Shown: positions 1 through 11,789 of the stretch, piece by piece
Position numbering within the stretch: position 1 is the first letter of the stretch
How the letters are laid out: each line of letters starts with the position of its first letter
DNA from: Blastobasis lacticolella
Lineage: Eukaryota; Arthropoda; Insecta; Lepidoptera; Blastobasidae
Direction: 5' to 3'
Length of the DNA stretch: 64,000 nucleotides
Assembly: GCA_905147135.1 (NCBI GenBank)
Contig: LR990043.1
Span: forward strand, 17,795,584-17,859,583
The notes under the pieces: generated by a model
Databases searched by the model: none
What the model saw: the letters and a program-made list of their open reading frames with translations, nothing else
Told to the model about the DNA's origin: nothing
Program-made: the position numbers and the translations under genes

Positions 1-483
1 TAAAATTGTCTCGAAAGTATCAATTATTCTAGAAATGCCATTGATAAATCCCTATCAGTAAGGATGGGGTGTTAATCATACAGATTGAATAGGATGATGA
101 AAATTTAATCCTCAAGATATTAAAAACCTTGATTTAAAAATTGTTTCGTTGGAAATGTCTTAACCGAAGCGGTGGCCAAAACTAGAAATAAGAAGAAGGC
201 AGATAGGTAGATCTACCTTCCTAACTATATCTACAGAATCTTTAACGACAAGTTAATAACAAAATTCCAAACGAATTCGCGCGCAAACGATAGTTGAAAT
301 ACTAAAACGTGACTCTGCGACGCAATCTAAAAAAAGGGAAACGTCACAGAGAAATTACTGACGGATGTGTGTGCTCACTCACTGCTCACCCACGCGAGTG
401 GTCAGGCCATTTACACCGCAATAACTCCATGTTATATATGGGCATATATTTCGACTAGATGGAAAACAGTTAGATAAAGTATA

Positions 484-759
484 AATAAATAAATAAATAT
501 CCTTGGACAAATTGACACGGCGCCATCTAGCCCCTAACACCTAGCCATCTAAGTAAGCAAAGGTTGTGTTATGGGTGTTAGATAACTGATATACTGCTTG
601 TATATTTTTTAATTCATACTTTTTATACATAGGTTATACAGCCAGACCCGTAACAGAAATTCAAATTAATCATTTTAATTTCTGCTAGGCCGGGAAACGA
701 ACCTGGGACCTCTGCGTGGCGACCGGCATGTTAACCAACTGGACCACTCAGGTCGTCAA
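484..759 (-). repeat. tRNA-derived SINE
   Basis: Read on the minus strand, it starts with a tRNA-like head: an A-box-like CCTGAGTGGTCCAGTTGG around 735-754 and a B-box-like GGTTCGTTTCC around 692-703. A body follows (TTTCTGTTACGGGTCTGG, CATAACAC) and then a TTTATT/AAATAAAT tail near 480-500. Copies occur at 6186-6395 and 17186-17333. The head is not a functional tRNA: it has no full cloverleaf and is joined to the SINE body. Confidence 0.65.
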
Positions 760-955
760 AGTAGGCTATATGTTTCGACTAGATGAAGAACAGTTGTTAA
801 ATTATAACAAGCTAGCGGCCCGCCCCAGCTTTCCCACGGGTAAGCTTGATGAATTTCCATTAAGAGTACTTAGTAGGTGGGGTTCGACTCGTAAGCGAGA
901 GGTACCTGGTTCGAACCCTCGTGAATCAGCAATTACTCTTTTCTGAGTTATGTAC
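760..955. other. Unassigned; contains a tRNA-like GGTTCGAACCC motif
   Basis: Contains a B-box-like GGTTCGAACCC near 909 and a CTAGCGGCCCGCCCCAGCTT motif near 812 that resembles common lepidopteran repeat sequence. No cloverleaf could be drawn, so no tRNA is called. Confidence 0.3.
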
Positions 956-959
956 ATTA

Positions 960-1165
960 GCTTAACATTAGTCGATGCTCTAACGGTGAGGGAAAACATC
1001 GTGATGAACCCTGCACATTCAGGCGACTGGATGTGTAACCATGATCCAATCTGGTCAGCTTCCCAATTAACAGGGTCACGGAGGTCAGATGGCAGTCGCT
1101 CTACTGTTATTACGTGATCTGCCAAATCCTGGTTCATAGTCAAGGTGGACCCCGGGCATTCGCGC
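960..1165 (+). repeat. Interspersed repeat (AAGGTGGACCC family)
   Basis: Shares order and sequence with 28160-28305 (minus) and 51612-51735 (plus): GTAACCAT(G/A)(A/G)TCCAATCTG, GGTCAC, CAGATGGCA(G/T)TCGCTCTA and GTCAAGGTGGACCC(C/T)GGGC. Probably the tail of a degraded retroelement. Confidence 0.55.
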
Positions 1166-1169
1166 GCGA

Positions 1170-2635
1170 GAGTACAACCGGGACATTAACGCCAAAATGA
1201 ATATAGAGGAGGTCATACCCTGAGGCTTTAAATGGAGAATGAAAGTTGTTACACTTTGCAAATCGTGTATTGAAAAATGGGTTTGAGTAACAAAAATTGC
1301 TCATACTGAAGGTACTAACCTATAGTAAAAAGAGCAAAAACAGTTAATAGTATCGTAGTAGTATACAAATGCGTTATTCCTACAAATAACAATATCAGTC
1401 GACGCAAATTACGAGTACCTACCGCAAATGCATTGTTCGTCTAAAACCGCTCCCAGCGCGCTGCACCCGGGCCGTTGCCCGTGGTTACATCCTGCACCGA
1501 GGCTCGCAGCTCGCTGTATCGACTCGCCCGGACGCTGCGCTCCGCTTCCGACCCCCGTCAAAATCAATAGCCCTCCGCCCAGGGCTCCGGGAATTATTTA
1601 TACTGCTAAGCGACTGCCGTCAGCGAAATTGTGATGGCTCTGTTTATTCTTCTAGGAAACGTTGAATATGTGTACCTTCGTAAGTACTAGATTGATATTA
1701 GCGAAAATTTTAATTGTAGATGTTGTAATATGTAAGTAATAATAGTATTAGAGCTTTGAAGGTTGTCTGTCTAGGTACTTGTTTTCCAGTACCTACAAAC
1801 TGTACAAATTATCGAAACGTCTCGTATTTTACTTCGGTGAACGAAGTCTTAAACAATGGTACCTAAAGCTTAATTAAATAACATTTTGTTTTATTGTTCT
1901 TTCATTTGGCTAAATCTCAGCTACTAAGTTCAGAACTGGCTAAGTAAGTAGGTAACACTCACCCTTAGAGGATCTTTCATTTAGCTGAAACCTTTCACAT
2001 ATACATAGGTTCCATTCTGTTTTTTCCGTTATGTTTTATTGTGTATAATAAAGAGTTAAATAAAATAAATAGGTAGGTACACTCTCACGCTCGCTTCCAA
2101 AAGGGGCAGGTAGAGACTATCAATCAATATCACACCACAAGCACTATCGACACCTCTTTTGCCTCGTCCACATTCAGACCTTTTTCCATACATTATCGCC
2201 GCTCGATGACACTCCTGACTCGCTCAAAGCCATCCAATTAGCACAAATTACCAGAATTCGGCGCAACCAATTCCAGCCAAACTTCGGAGCCCGTGCACGC
2301 CACTAGCTTTGTGCACCGATGCATTATAACAGTCAATTGTGTTCGCATACCCGTCGCCGAGTGAACCACGCGTGAATAGGCAACTACGGGAGGCATCCAG
2401 CGAATAGCTGGCGTGGGCCTGTTAATTTGAGGCTCGGTCTGCAAACGCTGAATAGCATTATTAGCTGGGAAGCGGCTGTTAGAAATCGTAAGTCGGTGAA
2501 TAAAAGGATGCATGGAACGTTGGTTGAGGATTAGATATCGTAATATGCAAATAATGTGAAATGATGAAAAAAGTGGGTTTAAGTATTTACTTGACATTTA
2601 TAAGTACTACCTAACCTACAATAAAATCTGTTGTG
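1170..2635. other. No gene recognised; GC-rich patch at 1430-1610
   Basis: Mostly AT-rich unique-looking sequence. Around 1430-1610 it turns GC-rich with several CpGs, and 2090-2530 has balanced composition with no familiar repeat. Short open frames here resemble no protein. Confidence 0.4.
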
Positions 2636-2639
2636 GCTC

Positions 2640-2810
2640 GTCCAATTGAAGGTCCTCACTGCATATTATTATGCCGAAACAAAGCGAGGGTGTTAGAAAA
2701 TCGCAGCCACTTTCCGTCAGGTGGCAGTCTGCCCGTTTGTCCACCGATAAATTTTTACTATGTTCATGAAATATTAATCTTTGACTTTGACATAAAAAAA
2801 AACCCAAGTA
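2640..2810 (+). repeat. LINE 3'-tail-like repeat
   Basis: Contains CCACTTTCCGTCAGGTGGC and CCCGTTTGTCCACC followed by an A-rich run. This is a diverged version of the (G)GTGACCACTTTCCATC..TTGTCTGCCGTATAAC tail also seen near 7535-7600, 16310-16390 and 54455-54560. Confidence 0.5.
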
Positions 2811-3129
2811 CACTACCCTGGGGGACTCCTTATTATGGAACATTGACTTAGTACTTTATAATACTTAAGATAATTGTCTTTGTTCTCCGTCTGCCTTTCA
2901 TTCTATATGTGATTGCGCATACTCAGATGATCTTGGCCATATTGATGATGATGGCCACTATTGTAACCGTTCACTTAAACATTTTTCTTTTGGTACATTA
3001 ATAGGATATAACACGGCATTCGTGTTACTGTAAAACAAGTTCTTGTATACTAATCCCTTTCATTTTTCGTTTCCCTTTCTAGAAGAATATGTAATTGCGG
3101 TGGATATAACCTCTGTAATTTTTTTTAAG

Positions 3130-3691
3130 TATCTATGGTCACACGGTCAGATGGTGCGCCTTATGGAAAGCGGTCACCGTCGACCAGAACATCTGCAACG
3201 TAAGGGGAGTGGATGCGGTGTCGGAATTTAAGGCTTTAGACATGCCTTTTGAAGAACCCTGTCTTATAATTGCAATGGAAAGACTTTGAGAGGGAGCCCA
3301 TTCTACATCTTGCACGTGCGTGGTAAAAAGACTCGCCATGCCATGCATCCAAATGATGTGGACGAAATCTATCCAATCGACGCATCGGAGGTTCGGTGGC
3401 GGAAAAATAACGGAGACACCAAACTAAACAGTTTCTTGGAACATTCCCCTTTGTACAGGCGGTACAGAACACACAGAGAACCAACATCTCTGAGGAAGTC
3501 TGATCCGAATCGCTTGTGAGTAGGGGATCATCGACAATAAGAATAGCCCGGTGTTGGATGGAATCAAGTGAAAGGAGTTGGTATTCGGGTGCACCAGACC
3601 ATAGGTGGGAACTGTACTCCATATCCTCATATACGAACCTGTGCTTTATACAGCAAAAGAACTTTACTATGGACGCCAAGTTACACCCCAT
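3130..3691 (-). pseudogene. Decayed LINE, C-terminal end of reverse-transcriptase ORF
   Basis: On the minus strand the decayed frame reads EYSSHLWSGAPEYQL, LDSIQHRA, VDDP and then, after a frame change, RPHHLDAW. This series is typical of the region after the RT domain in jockey-type lepidopteran LINEs. The product is broken by frameshifts. A tail with GGTGACCGCTTTCCATAAGG leads into a run of A near 3125, so the 3' end of the element appears intact. Confidence 0.6.
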
Positions 3692-3699
3692 AGTGTACC

Positions 3700-4560
3700 C
3701 AAACGAACAATATTTTGTAAAGAAAAATAAACTACCTTCCTAATTTAATTACGAAACCTAAATGTGCAATGTATATGGCAACTCCTAATTCTTTCCATCA
3801 AAAACGAAATTGATTTAGAAAATACCCGACCATCTATGAGGCCGTATAAAAAGCCAGGCTTTTTCATCTTGTAGTGCTCTGAGAAAATATTCAATCAAGT
3901 TTATGGCGCAATTTCTCGCGGGGGTGAGGGGCGGGGGACTAATGACCTCGCGGGGTACGGCCGTCTCGTCCCTGGAACAATGGATGTGCCCAGGAGACAT
4001 TTTTGATCTCTCTACCTTGTAGGTACATGCCTACCTACCCACTTTTCTGCACCAACGAAATTGATGCCGGGTTAATGAATTGGAAAATATCCTGATCCGT
4101 GCCTTAGGAAAGAGTTAAGGGTATTTTTGCGTTGCCGAAACAGTATATTCGCCTATTTACAGAGATAAGATGATAAGCCAAACAAACTCTATAAAGTTAT
4201 TGATATAAAATTAAAACAAGGTTGTCTTGAAGATATCACATTAGTGATAAGACCGACCTTTGTACTACCTACCATATTTTTGTATCTGTACTTGTGTTAT
4301 CTGGTGTGCAATAAAGAGTTTTGTATTAATGTCTATGTCTATGTCTATTGAAATAATAGACATAGACATTATTTATTTTGACTCATAATACAAAACTCAT
4401 TGAGCAAGTTACATAATGATTACTACATATGACAAACATATTGCTATTGTCGTCAGTACAATTGTTACCTACACTCATCATCGTCAGCCAATCGCAGTCA
4501 ACTGCTGGACATAGGCCTCCCCCAACTCATACCACTATTATGGAATCATCAAATTAACGC
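3700..4560. other. No gene; includes palindromic GTCTAT repeat and lepidopteran repeat motif
   Basis: At 4329-4371 a run of ATGTCT units is followed by its inverse (ATAGACATAGACAT), forming a hairpin. At 4468-4535 the motif CAACTGCTGGACATAGGCCT followed by CCCCC appears; it recurs at 43023-43075. Otherwise unassigned. Confidence 0.45.
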
Positions 4561-4588
4561 AACACAGGTATCGTACGAAGAGTGTTCC

Positions 4589-4772
4589 GATTGCCCGAAA
4601 ATGAACTCTATGTTCAGTATACACTTTGTTGGCCGCGGACCGCAATACACATGCATTCTATCGGACGTCCGAAGCGTCCGAGACTCACATCTGATAATGT
4701 GCACAGTGTTGTGCAGTCCCCGAACATTAGACTGTACCGACTAAACATAGAGTTCACTCTTCGGGCGACCTA
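4589..4772. repeat. Imperfect inverted-repeat (fold-back) element
   Basis: The left arm GCCCGAAAATGAACTCTATG is mirrored near 4739-4772 by CATAGAGTTCACTCTTCGGG. The arms are about 34 bases with a few mismatches. This looks like a small MITE of unknown family. Confidence 0.5.
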
Positions 4773-5029
4773 TTTGTTGCGACGCGACCGATGGACGAGA
4801 CTTATAGTGTTATGGCGCTTTTAGACGGTCCGCAGCCTTGAACACCCAGTGCACTGCCAGTCGTTTTGGGCAGAGCGCCATTTCAGCTACAGGGCTTCCT
4901 GCACTACGTTGACCCAAACGTTATCTCCACTCGAGAAGCGTCTACCCCTACGGCCATCGATTCTACGGCAAATATGACCAACCCATTGGTATTTTTTTTA
5001 ATTCGTTGAGCAACATCGACTACTTTCGT

Positions 5030-5115
5030 TCTATGTCAAATGACTTTGTTCCAGATCATATCCCCCAGAGTAACACCAAGCAAAGGTCGCTCCATCGCAT
5101 GCTGTGCCACATTGG
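5030..5115 (-). pseudogene. LINE fragment (QRAMER-type motif)
   Basis: Minus-strand translation gives AQHAMERPLLGVTLGDMIWN, a degraded form of the QRAMERAMLGVSLRDRIRN segment common near the C-terminus of lepidopteran LINE polyproteins. Only a short fragment is present. Confidence 0.6.
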
Positions 5116-5119
5116 CTTG

Positions 5120-6180
5120 GACCGGTCTCACCGTCAGTGTCCACGTTTAGGATCCGTATGTATACTTACTCACACCGACAATTATTCATTATCATATATC
5201 AGAGTCTCCATAAGCCAGAAAATATGCAGCAGCATGTATTTACTGGGCACCGTTACCAATTGTAGAAGATAAAGAAACCCTCCATTATTGGTAATTCCTA
5301 AATCAACGAGAGCTTTAAAAATAAGGCACTCGTAATGGCATGGAATGTATGGGGAAAGATTCACAATTTCCAACCCCGCTGGTGACTCCACAGCCGAGAT
5401 AACAACTGTGAGCGGACATTTGAATTACGGGATCGTTTTTCTGAGACCTTTGTCAAGGGTGACGTCACGATATATGCCGTAAGCGGCGCGAGGGTTCGCG
5501 CCGCCCGCTGTCTTCTCGTTACTGCTATCTGACGGGATGTGGGGTGGCCAGGCGCAGGATTCGCAAAGGATGTTCTTAATACGAATGTAACTGTTTACTG
5601 CTGGTAACGAAATTAGGTTAGGAGACTTAGGTAAAACATAAAAATATAATACAACATAAAAAGACAAAACACATGTAAACACGTTTATCTACACTCATAC
5701 CGTAATGTTCCATTTATTCATGTTCCTTTAGTCAAGACTACGAGCAGATATGAAAAAACTCGGCTGTACGATCATACTACGGAAAGATCTTCCCAAGTCG
5801 ATTTAACATTGAGGGCCTCAAAAACCGAGCCCACACCTTTCTCAAGACCAGCAACACATTTGAGATCCTCCTGGCCGGCGGTGATCACTCAGGTGATCCA
5901 CATACTTAACTCTCTCTATGAACACAATTCTTATTTATTCATTAGACAAAAAGAAGAAAGGGTAATTACCATGAAAGAAGAAGAAGGGAAAAAAACATTA
6001 AAAAGCACAATGTATACCTAAGCATTAAAATTTTATCGTATCGTAAAAATCGTCCATACCGCTGCCCCCGGAATTGTTGAAATTAAGCTGGCTGCATTAC
6101 CTCGTTGAATAGCAATGCTTATTGTCTGACCGAGGAACGAGCCAGCTCTTCGGTCATCTGTGGTGTCTATTAGTCTTTTA
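5120..6180. other. No gene or repeat recognised
   Basis: Short frames on both strands lack recognisable motifs, and no long inverted or direct repeats were noticed. Confidence 0.35.
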
Positions 6181-6185
6181 GATTT

Positions 6186-6395
6186 TTTTTTATTCACACA
6201 GCGCCATCTAGCCCCAAAGTAAGCATAGCTTGTGTTATGGGTGCTAGATAACTGATAAACTACTTAAATTATACTTTTAAATACATACTTATTATACATA
6301 GAACACCCAGACCCGTAACAAAAATAAAAATTCATCATTTCAATTTCTGCCCGGCTGGGAATCGAACCCGGGACCTCTTGCGTGGCAGACCTATT
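6186..6395 (-). repeat. tRNA-derived SINE, second copy
   Basis: Same family as 484-759: GCGCCATCTAGCCCC, TTGTGTTATGGGTG(C/T)TAGATAACTGATA, CAGACCCGTAACA and the B-box complement GGGAATCGAACCCGGGACCT. The A-box end is lost after about 6395. Confidence 0.65.
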
Positions 6396-6399
6396 ATTG

Positions 6400-7250
6400 A
6401 AAATAACTTTTTGCACTAGGGCCCCACGTTTCCAACGTCTCGACCCCAAACGGCTGAAATATGAAATAAATAATATACTATAACAAATTAAAAATAAGCA
6501 TATCTCTCTAAAGCTAAAATAATGCCGTATTGCCATCCTGTAGCAATAGTTGAGCAATATCTCCCTGCAGTGTTGGCAACCCTATGGGCGGAAGCGCTAT
6601 AAATCTTCGCGACGGCAACGGGCGCGATGACGTGCGAACCATCCATGCTGCGAACTGCTAATTAAGATCAATATTTGTTAGGAAACCGGCTAAATTTGTC
6701 ACTTTACTTGCATGAAATAACTGGAGAGTTGGATTCTTGCTGAGGTGATAAGACTACCTACCTATTTGTCTCAACGGCAAATACTTTGTTGCACTGTAAA
6801 TGCAAGATAACAATTGGCAAACATGTAGTTCTTACATAGTGTACGATATCGGACAGAGAGATTCCGAGATCTACACACGACGAAGGCGTCCATCATCCGA
6901 GCGTATCGCAAAACCAGCCCGGGCGGGGCGTGCTGCTCATCACAGCAAAACTGAGATAAAACGTACTTGGGTGCATATGTATATGTTACGGGCAAAGTGA
7001 GAAGTCCAGTAACTATGAAGAATGACCAGTCTGTAAACATAACGCCCGTAAAACTACATGATTAATCACTTTTCCCAGTCAATATGAATAATGAACAGCC
7101 TATCTTGGGCAAATAATAAAACAGATGAACTTCAGTATTTTTGTATAAAAGGAAATTTAATTTACGTCATTCTTATAGAGAGGCACAATAAAAATATTTA
7201 ATTATTAGACTAGCCAAGCGAAACAGGTATCAGGATTGATACAAACAGTA
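6400..7250. other. No gene; contains first copy of a GGCGTCCATCATC motif
   Basis: A 23-base motif beginning GGCGTCCATCATCCGAGCG at 6885-6908 recurs at 7873-7895 with one mismatch. Nothing else was recognised. Confidence 0.4.
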
Positions 7251-7254
7251 GCCA

Positions 7255-7370
7255 GGTGTGTGACCGCCATCTCACCTGGTGGCAAGTGACGATACGGCCG
7301 AAGATGGAGCACGTCTGTTTAGGAACAGCCTATTCACAATAGCCTTGAAGGCGTCCAGATTCAGCATAGT
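7255..7370 (+). repeat. Interspersed repeat (GACCGCCATCTCAC family)
   Basis: Shares with 50964-51055 the string GACCGCCATCTCAC, TGGTGG, GACGAT, CGGCCGAAGATGGAGCA, GGAACAGCCTATT and CCTTGAAG. Function and family are unknown to me. Confidence 0.55.
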
Positions 7371-7379
7371 AGTTCAAAA

Positions 7380-7605
7380 TAATTAATCATCATCATCGAT
7401 CCCGGTCTCATTCCCGCGCGGCTTTTGAGGGCCCAGGGTCCGCCTTCCTAATCCTCTCGGTCCAGTTCGCTCGGTGGTCGGCATCCTTGGTGGTGAGTTT
7501 GTTGGCAAGCTGGGCAAGCATGTCATTCTTAACGAAAGCGGTGACCACTTTCCATCAAGTGCCACGCTTGCCTGTTTGTCTGCCGTATAACATAAAAAAG
7601 TACTT
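7380..7605 (+). repeat. LINE 3'-tail repeat
   Basis: Ends with GCGGTGACCACTTTCCATCA, TTGCCTGTTTGTCTGCCGTA and an A-run at about 7595, the same tail as at 16310-16390. Confidence 0.5.
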
Positions 7606-7609
7606 ACTG

Positions 7610-9580
7610 AATCGGACGGAAAACAAATCGTTCAAGTACATGCGAGTATCTAATATTCTTAAGTAGATCGATTTACTTACCGAATATCTACGTCACATAC
7701 GATAAAGTTACAACAATGGATTTTTCGGACATGTCGTCGAGTAGACAAAATCTTTTCTCCATTTGGCCTGCCAGCTTGTCTTGCATTTGCTATACAGATC
7801 AGCGAACGTGCTTATCAATAGCCAGCAACCCGCAGCGCACACGGTGAGTGCTCGGCTATAATCCCCTCGGGGGGCGTCCATCATCGGAGCGTATCTCGGC
7901 AGCCAGCCCCCTTCACCAGCACGATTCATGCCTTCTTATTGCGTCAGTCTTCGGCTCTGTCCTAATGGGGGATTTTCAGACAGCTACTTTAAATAGTAAA
8001 AAATGTAGTTCGGCGTGCCTCTAAGTGCCTCCGTAAGTGCGATACGTCGACACATCGCGCTTACGGAGATTTCTGTATACCTCCACTTTCGCAATTAATT
8101 TCTATCAACGTTAGAGCAAAAGCCTACCTGTACCTAAGGTACCCAACTATACAAGTTATTTTCTAAGGAACAACAAAAATGGCTACGCTCCCCCAATACT
8201 CCGTTGCGAAACTCGCTAAACAATTTTTCAAAGCCTTTTGAATTTTATGCATGTTCCGGAGTTCGAGCGCAGCGACAGCCTCTCATTACCTTTTGACGTT
8301 ATAAAGCAACAAAGAACGCCGTGTTGCGCCTCTAAATGCGACATTAAAGGAAATAATTAAAAAGTCTGTTAGCCCAGCGCAATAAGAGACTGCCAAAGGA
8401 GCGTCGGGCTCGCAAAATAAAACAGCGTTAGCACACAGCGGGCCGCCTGGAACCTGTATAAATGCAGAACACTCCCGAAGCACTTTATTGCCTGCGCCGT
8501 TGAAGACAAAAGAGCGAAAACTGCACCTCGGCAATATTAATAAGATATATAGGATGGTACGGTATGCACGCTATTCCACTATCCTGCGACGAGACGCGCT
8601 GCGTCCCCGGCGTTCTTATTAAGAATTCAGTTTATAAATTCTAAAGAAAATTACAAGGCGAAACGCTTCGTGGGAAATTGGAGCGTTTTTCAAATACTAC
8701 TTACAAAGTCTCTCAGCGACGCAGACCGTCACAGAATATTTACTTACTTAGTTCGCCAGATGTTCTTTCCTGCTGTCGCTATGCTTACCTACTTAGATGA
8801 TTTTTACGCGAACCGATTCTGTCTAAATGCAGTTTACTTATTCATCGCTAAGTAATGCCGCGGCGCAAAGAAATGTTTAGGCAGTGGGGAACCCGGAGTG
8901 GGTAAACAGGGTTGTTGGAAAAGTTTGCGCGGGCAGGGTGGCCGGGGCTGGCGCGCCGGGAACTTGGGCACCCGCTGAATTATACAGTGATACTTTTATT
9001 TTACGAAATGTGTGGTATGGGGTGATGTGGCGTGGCATTAAGCAATTTCTGGTACTATGCTTAGGAAGTGACGACGATGCTTTGACCCTTTTTGTGAAAG
9101 TTATAGGTACCTAAAGTGCTACTTACTTAGTCAATCTTTTGTAGATGTAGTCGAGGTTTGTCTCTAATGCTTACTAGTTTACCTAGTTGCAAAACACGAA
9201 GAGCGAAACTTATCATACCCATACCAAGGGGTTTTTAACTTTTAAGTGATAATACCTATATTTATAATTTTATCTCTAAACGTTTCGACACCGGGTAGAC
9301 TCTGGGTGTATCTTTACTAGAAAATAAAGTAGGTATATTATAAACTAGAGTATATGGCTAGGTGCTGCACTGCAGCTTCGTTCCCTATAGAGAACTGTCA
9401 CTAGAACAGATAAATTCAAAAACCTCGGATCCGTGATGCACTACGGCGATCGGCGATGACGGCGATATCGGGCCCGATGTCAAGTCCCAAATCTCTGCAG
9501 CTTGGGCTGAAACCAGGAGCTCACGGCATTTACCTGTGACCCTAAAATCCCCATCAGCTAATATGCAAGAGCATAATTCG
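7610..9580. other. No gene recognised; small hairpin at 8029-8068
   Basis: Contains the second GGCGTCCATCATC motif (7873) and a hairpin with 15-base arms (CTCCGTAAGTGCGAT / ATCGCGCTTACGGAG, one mismatch). CpG-rich patches lie near 8880-8970 and 9430-9500. No protein match. Confidence 0.35.
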
Positions 9581-9587
9581 ACCTGTA

Positions 9588-10020
9588 ATGCTTTGCAGCT
9601 GCGAAACCTGGCCGGGGCTGACCGCTGTCCGCGACCTCCACGCCAACGAAATAAAAATGCTACGATGGATGAGTGGCGTTACGGGACTTGATCTAATGCG
9701 TAGCCAGTACACCCGTGGCAGCCTTGGCGTGAAAGATATCGCGAATAAGATCGAAGAGGCACGGCTGCGTTGGTTTGGTCACGTATTGCGTCAGCCCCAG
9801 GGTTACGTGGAATATAGGTGCCTTAATCTGCCTGTATCAGAAAAGAGGTCCTGCGGGAGACCCAAGAAACAATAGATTGTCATCGCCAAGTCGGACGCGA
9901 GAGCCAACGGCTTACGATGTGAGATGCTGAAGATCGGGCAAAGTGGTCAAGAAACAGTAGAAAAGAGGACTCAGGCAGAAGCCCGGATTGTTCGCCCGTT
10001 GATGAAAGTAGGTTCAAGTA
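9588..10020 (+). pseudogene. RTE-type LINE, C-terminal fragment
   Basis: The frame at 9588-9875 reads CETWPGLTAV, LRWMSGVTGLDLMR, EARLRWFGHVLRQPQG and CGRPKKQ. This is the typical C-terminus of RTE-clade LINE polyproteins (ETWxL...LRWMxGVT...RLxWxGHV). A stop interrupts after RPKKQ, and decayed sequence continues to about 10020. Related fragments lie at 16441-16530, 16735-16810 and 18565-18690. Confidence 0.75.
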
Positions 10021-10559
10021 GGTATCAAAGGGTAAACATCAACTTTTTCATTTGCATCAATTTATGTTCAACACAAAGAAACGACGACGTGCAATTGAAA
10101 CTTAAGTACCTACATTTCAGCACAGAATTCTTACTAACTCCGTAACGGTGGGTTCTCGGAATCATCTGTCGCCGTGTCTATCCCGCCGCCTGCCGGGTGA
10201 CGGCCGGCCCTGCCCCCCACTGGCGCACATACCCATAATACAGGGGGAGAGTACGCCGTTAGCCTTCACTTTATACCTAAGTGTGTAGCTAGACCCGGGA
10301 ATATTAAACGGGATTCGAGAAATCTCGAAGTAGTGCGAAACAAATATACAGTCGCCTTCCGTTTATTTGCACAAGCTTTGTTGGCCAACTATGCGACGTA
10401 TTAATTATATAATTTATATGTCACGTCGAAGTATAATTATATGTATCTTATTATTACCTATATGTAACTTAATGACTCCAATTATATCTAACCTCAAAGC
10501 ATTCCTGGGGTTCGATTCTCGCGGTGTGACATCTCATTAAAATCTGTATTAAAATGTCA

Positions 10560-10690
10560 CTGAAGTTGATTTTCGACAATATACGACTATCGAAGATATT
10601 TTTGTCCGCAATAGAAATTTAAATGTCATTATTAATGGATATTTGTGGCTAGAAACGTCGAATTCGAGATGTCACAGCCCGAGAATCCGA
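10560..10690 (+). repeat. Interspersed repeat also present around 48630-49110
   Basis: Shares GACAATATACG(A/G)CT(A/G)TCGAAGATA, then TGTGGCTAGAAA and CGAGATGTCACAGC(C/G)CGAGAAT with the second copy, which is split by a LINE 3' fragment. Confidence 0.5.
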
Positions 10691-10699
10691 TTATTTGAT

Positions 10700-11785
10700 G
10701 ATAAATAAAATAAATAAAATATATTTATTCAGGAAAGATTTGTACAAAAACAGTGTTACAGTGGGTTCACTTAGTGTAGATTGCTAAGACTATTTGCACA
10801 AATTTATTTTTAAACCCTGAGATCCTAACTAGGCAATAGCCTGTATCTTGGATGTCAGTGTTCTGCCGTAGAAGCTATTTTATGACTATAATTTAAACAA
10901 CCACATATACTTATAGAGTTATGTCACAAATGTATGTACTTAAAAACGAGTGAGGGAGGGTGTATGTGAGTGTGTGTATGTGTGCACGCGCGCGTGAAAT
11001 TCTATTATGACTATCTCTCTGTAACAAAAGGTACATTGTGTTCATTATAATCTCAATAAATTTTCGCATCCAGCTCCGAAGCATTTCATTAAACCCATAT
11101 ATGATATGTATGGTAGGCATCAATTCAACATTTCGGTGCCGCTACTAATGCAGAACGAACGTGTTACACAGAAATTTGGGTAATCCATACGTATGTCCGC
11201 ACGTATCTGTACGCAGATTTTGTCCCTGACGACTGGCAGGGTTGCTTTTAAAATTCAAAGTATGTACGTATTGCATTTTATAATCATAAGTATCTACGTC
11301 ATTAACTACTACATATTCAGTGCCTAGACATCTTCAGCAACAGCATATTCATTATTTAAGTAAATACCTATATGGGAGTATGTAAATACATATTATTATG
11401 CGAGCCTAGCAATTATGCCTACCAATTACGTACAGGATTATTAGAGGAACGTGAAAGTCGATGAAAATTAACCAGTTAGGAACTGAGCTAGTTCAAAAAG
11501 TGGACAAAGTGGTCCTTATTAATACAGAGGGAAACTATGTATAAGTACAATTAAAACTTTCAAATCATTTTAAATAGATAGGTACTATATACTATCTTAT
11601 ATGAAATTGCTCTACCTAAGCTACCACCAAATATATCAATGTCCGTCTTCCCTATCTTCTACTAAAGGTGTCTCCTTATGAATAGATAAAGGGGAAACAG
11701 TTCACAAAGTGATAATTAAACGACACAACATGCAAGTAGTACCTACAATGGGATAACATCTGCAAATTAACCTCGTAGGGCTGTA
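10700..11785. other. No gene; AT-rich with TG/CA microsatellite near 10955
   Basis: A-rich ATAAATAAAATAAAT run near 10700 and GTGTGTATGTGTGCACGCGCGCG near 10972. Otherwise unassigned. Confidence 0.35.
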
Positions 11786-11789
11786 GTGG

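Noticed and set aside
692..754. tRNA gene
   Set aside because: A- and B-box-like strings are present, but the same head and body recur dispersed; it is a tRNA-derived SINE.
4329..4371. CRISPR-like or tandem regulatory array (ATGTCT units)
   Set aside because: Simple short repeat with its inverse; no spacers.
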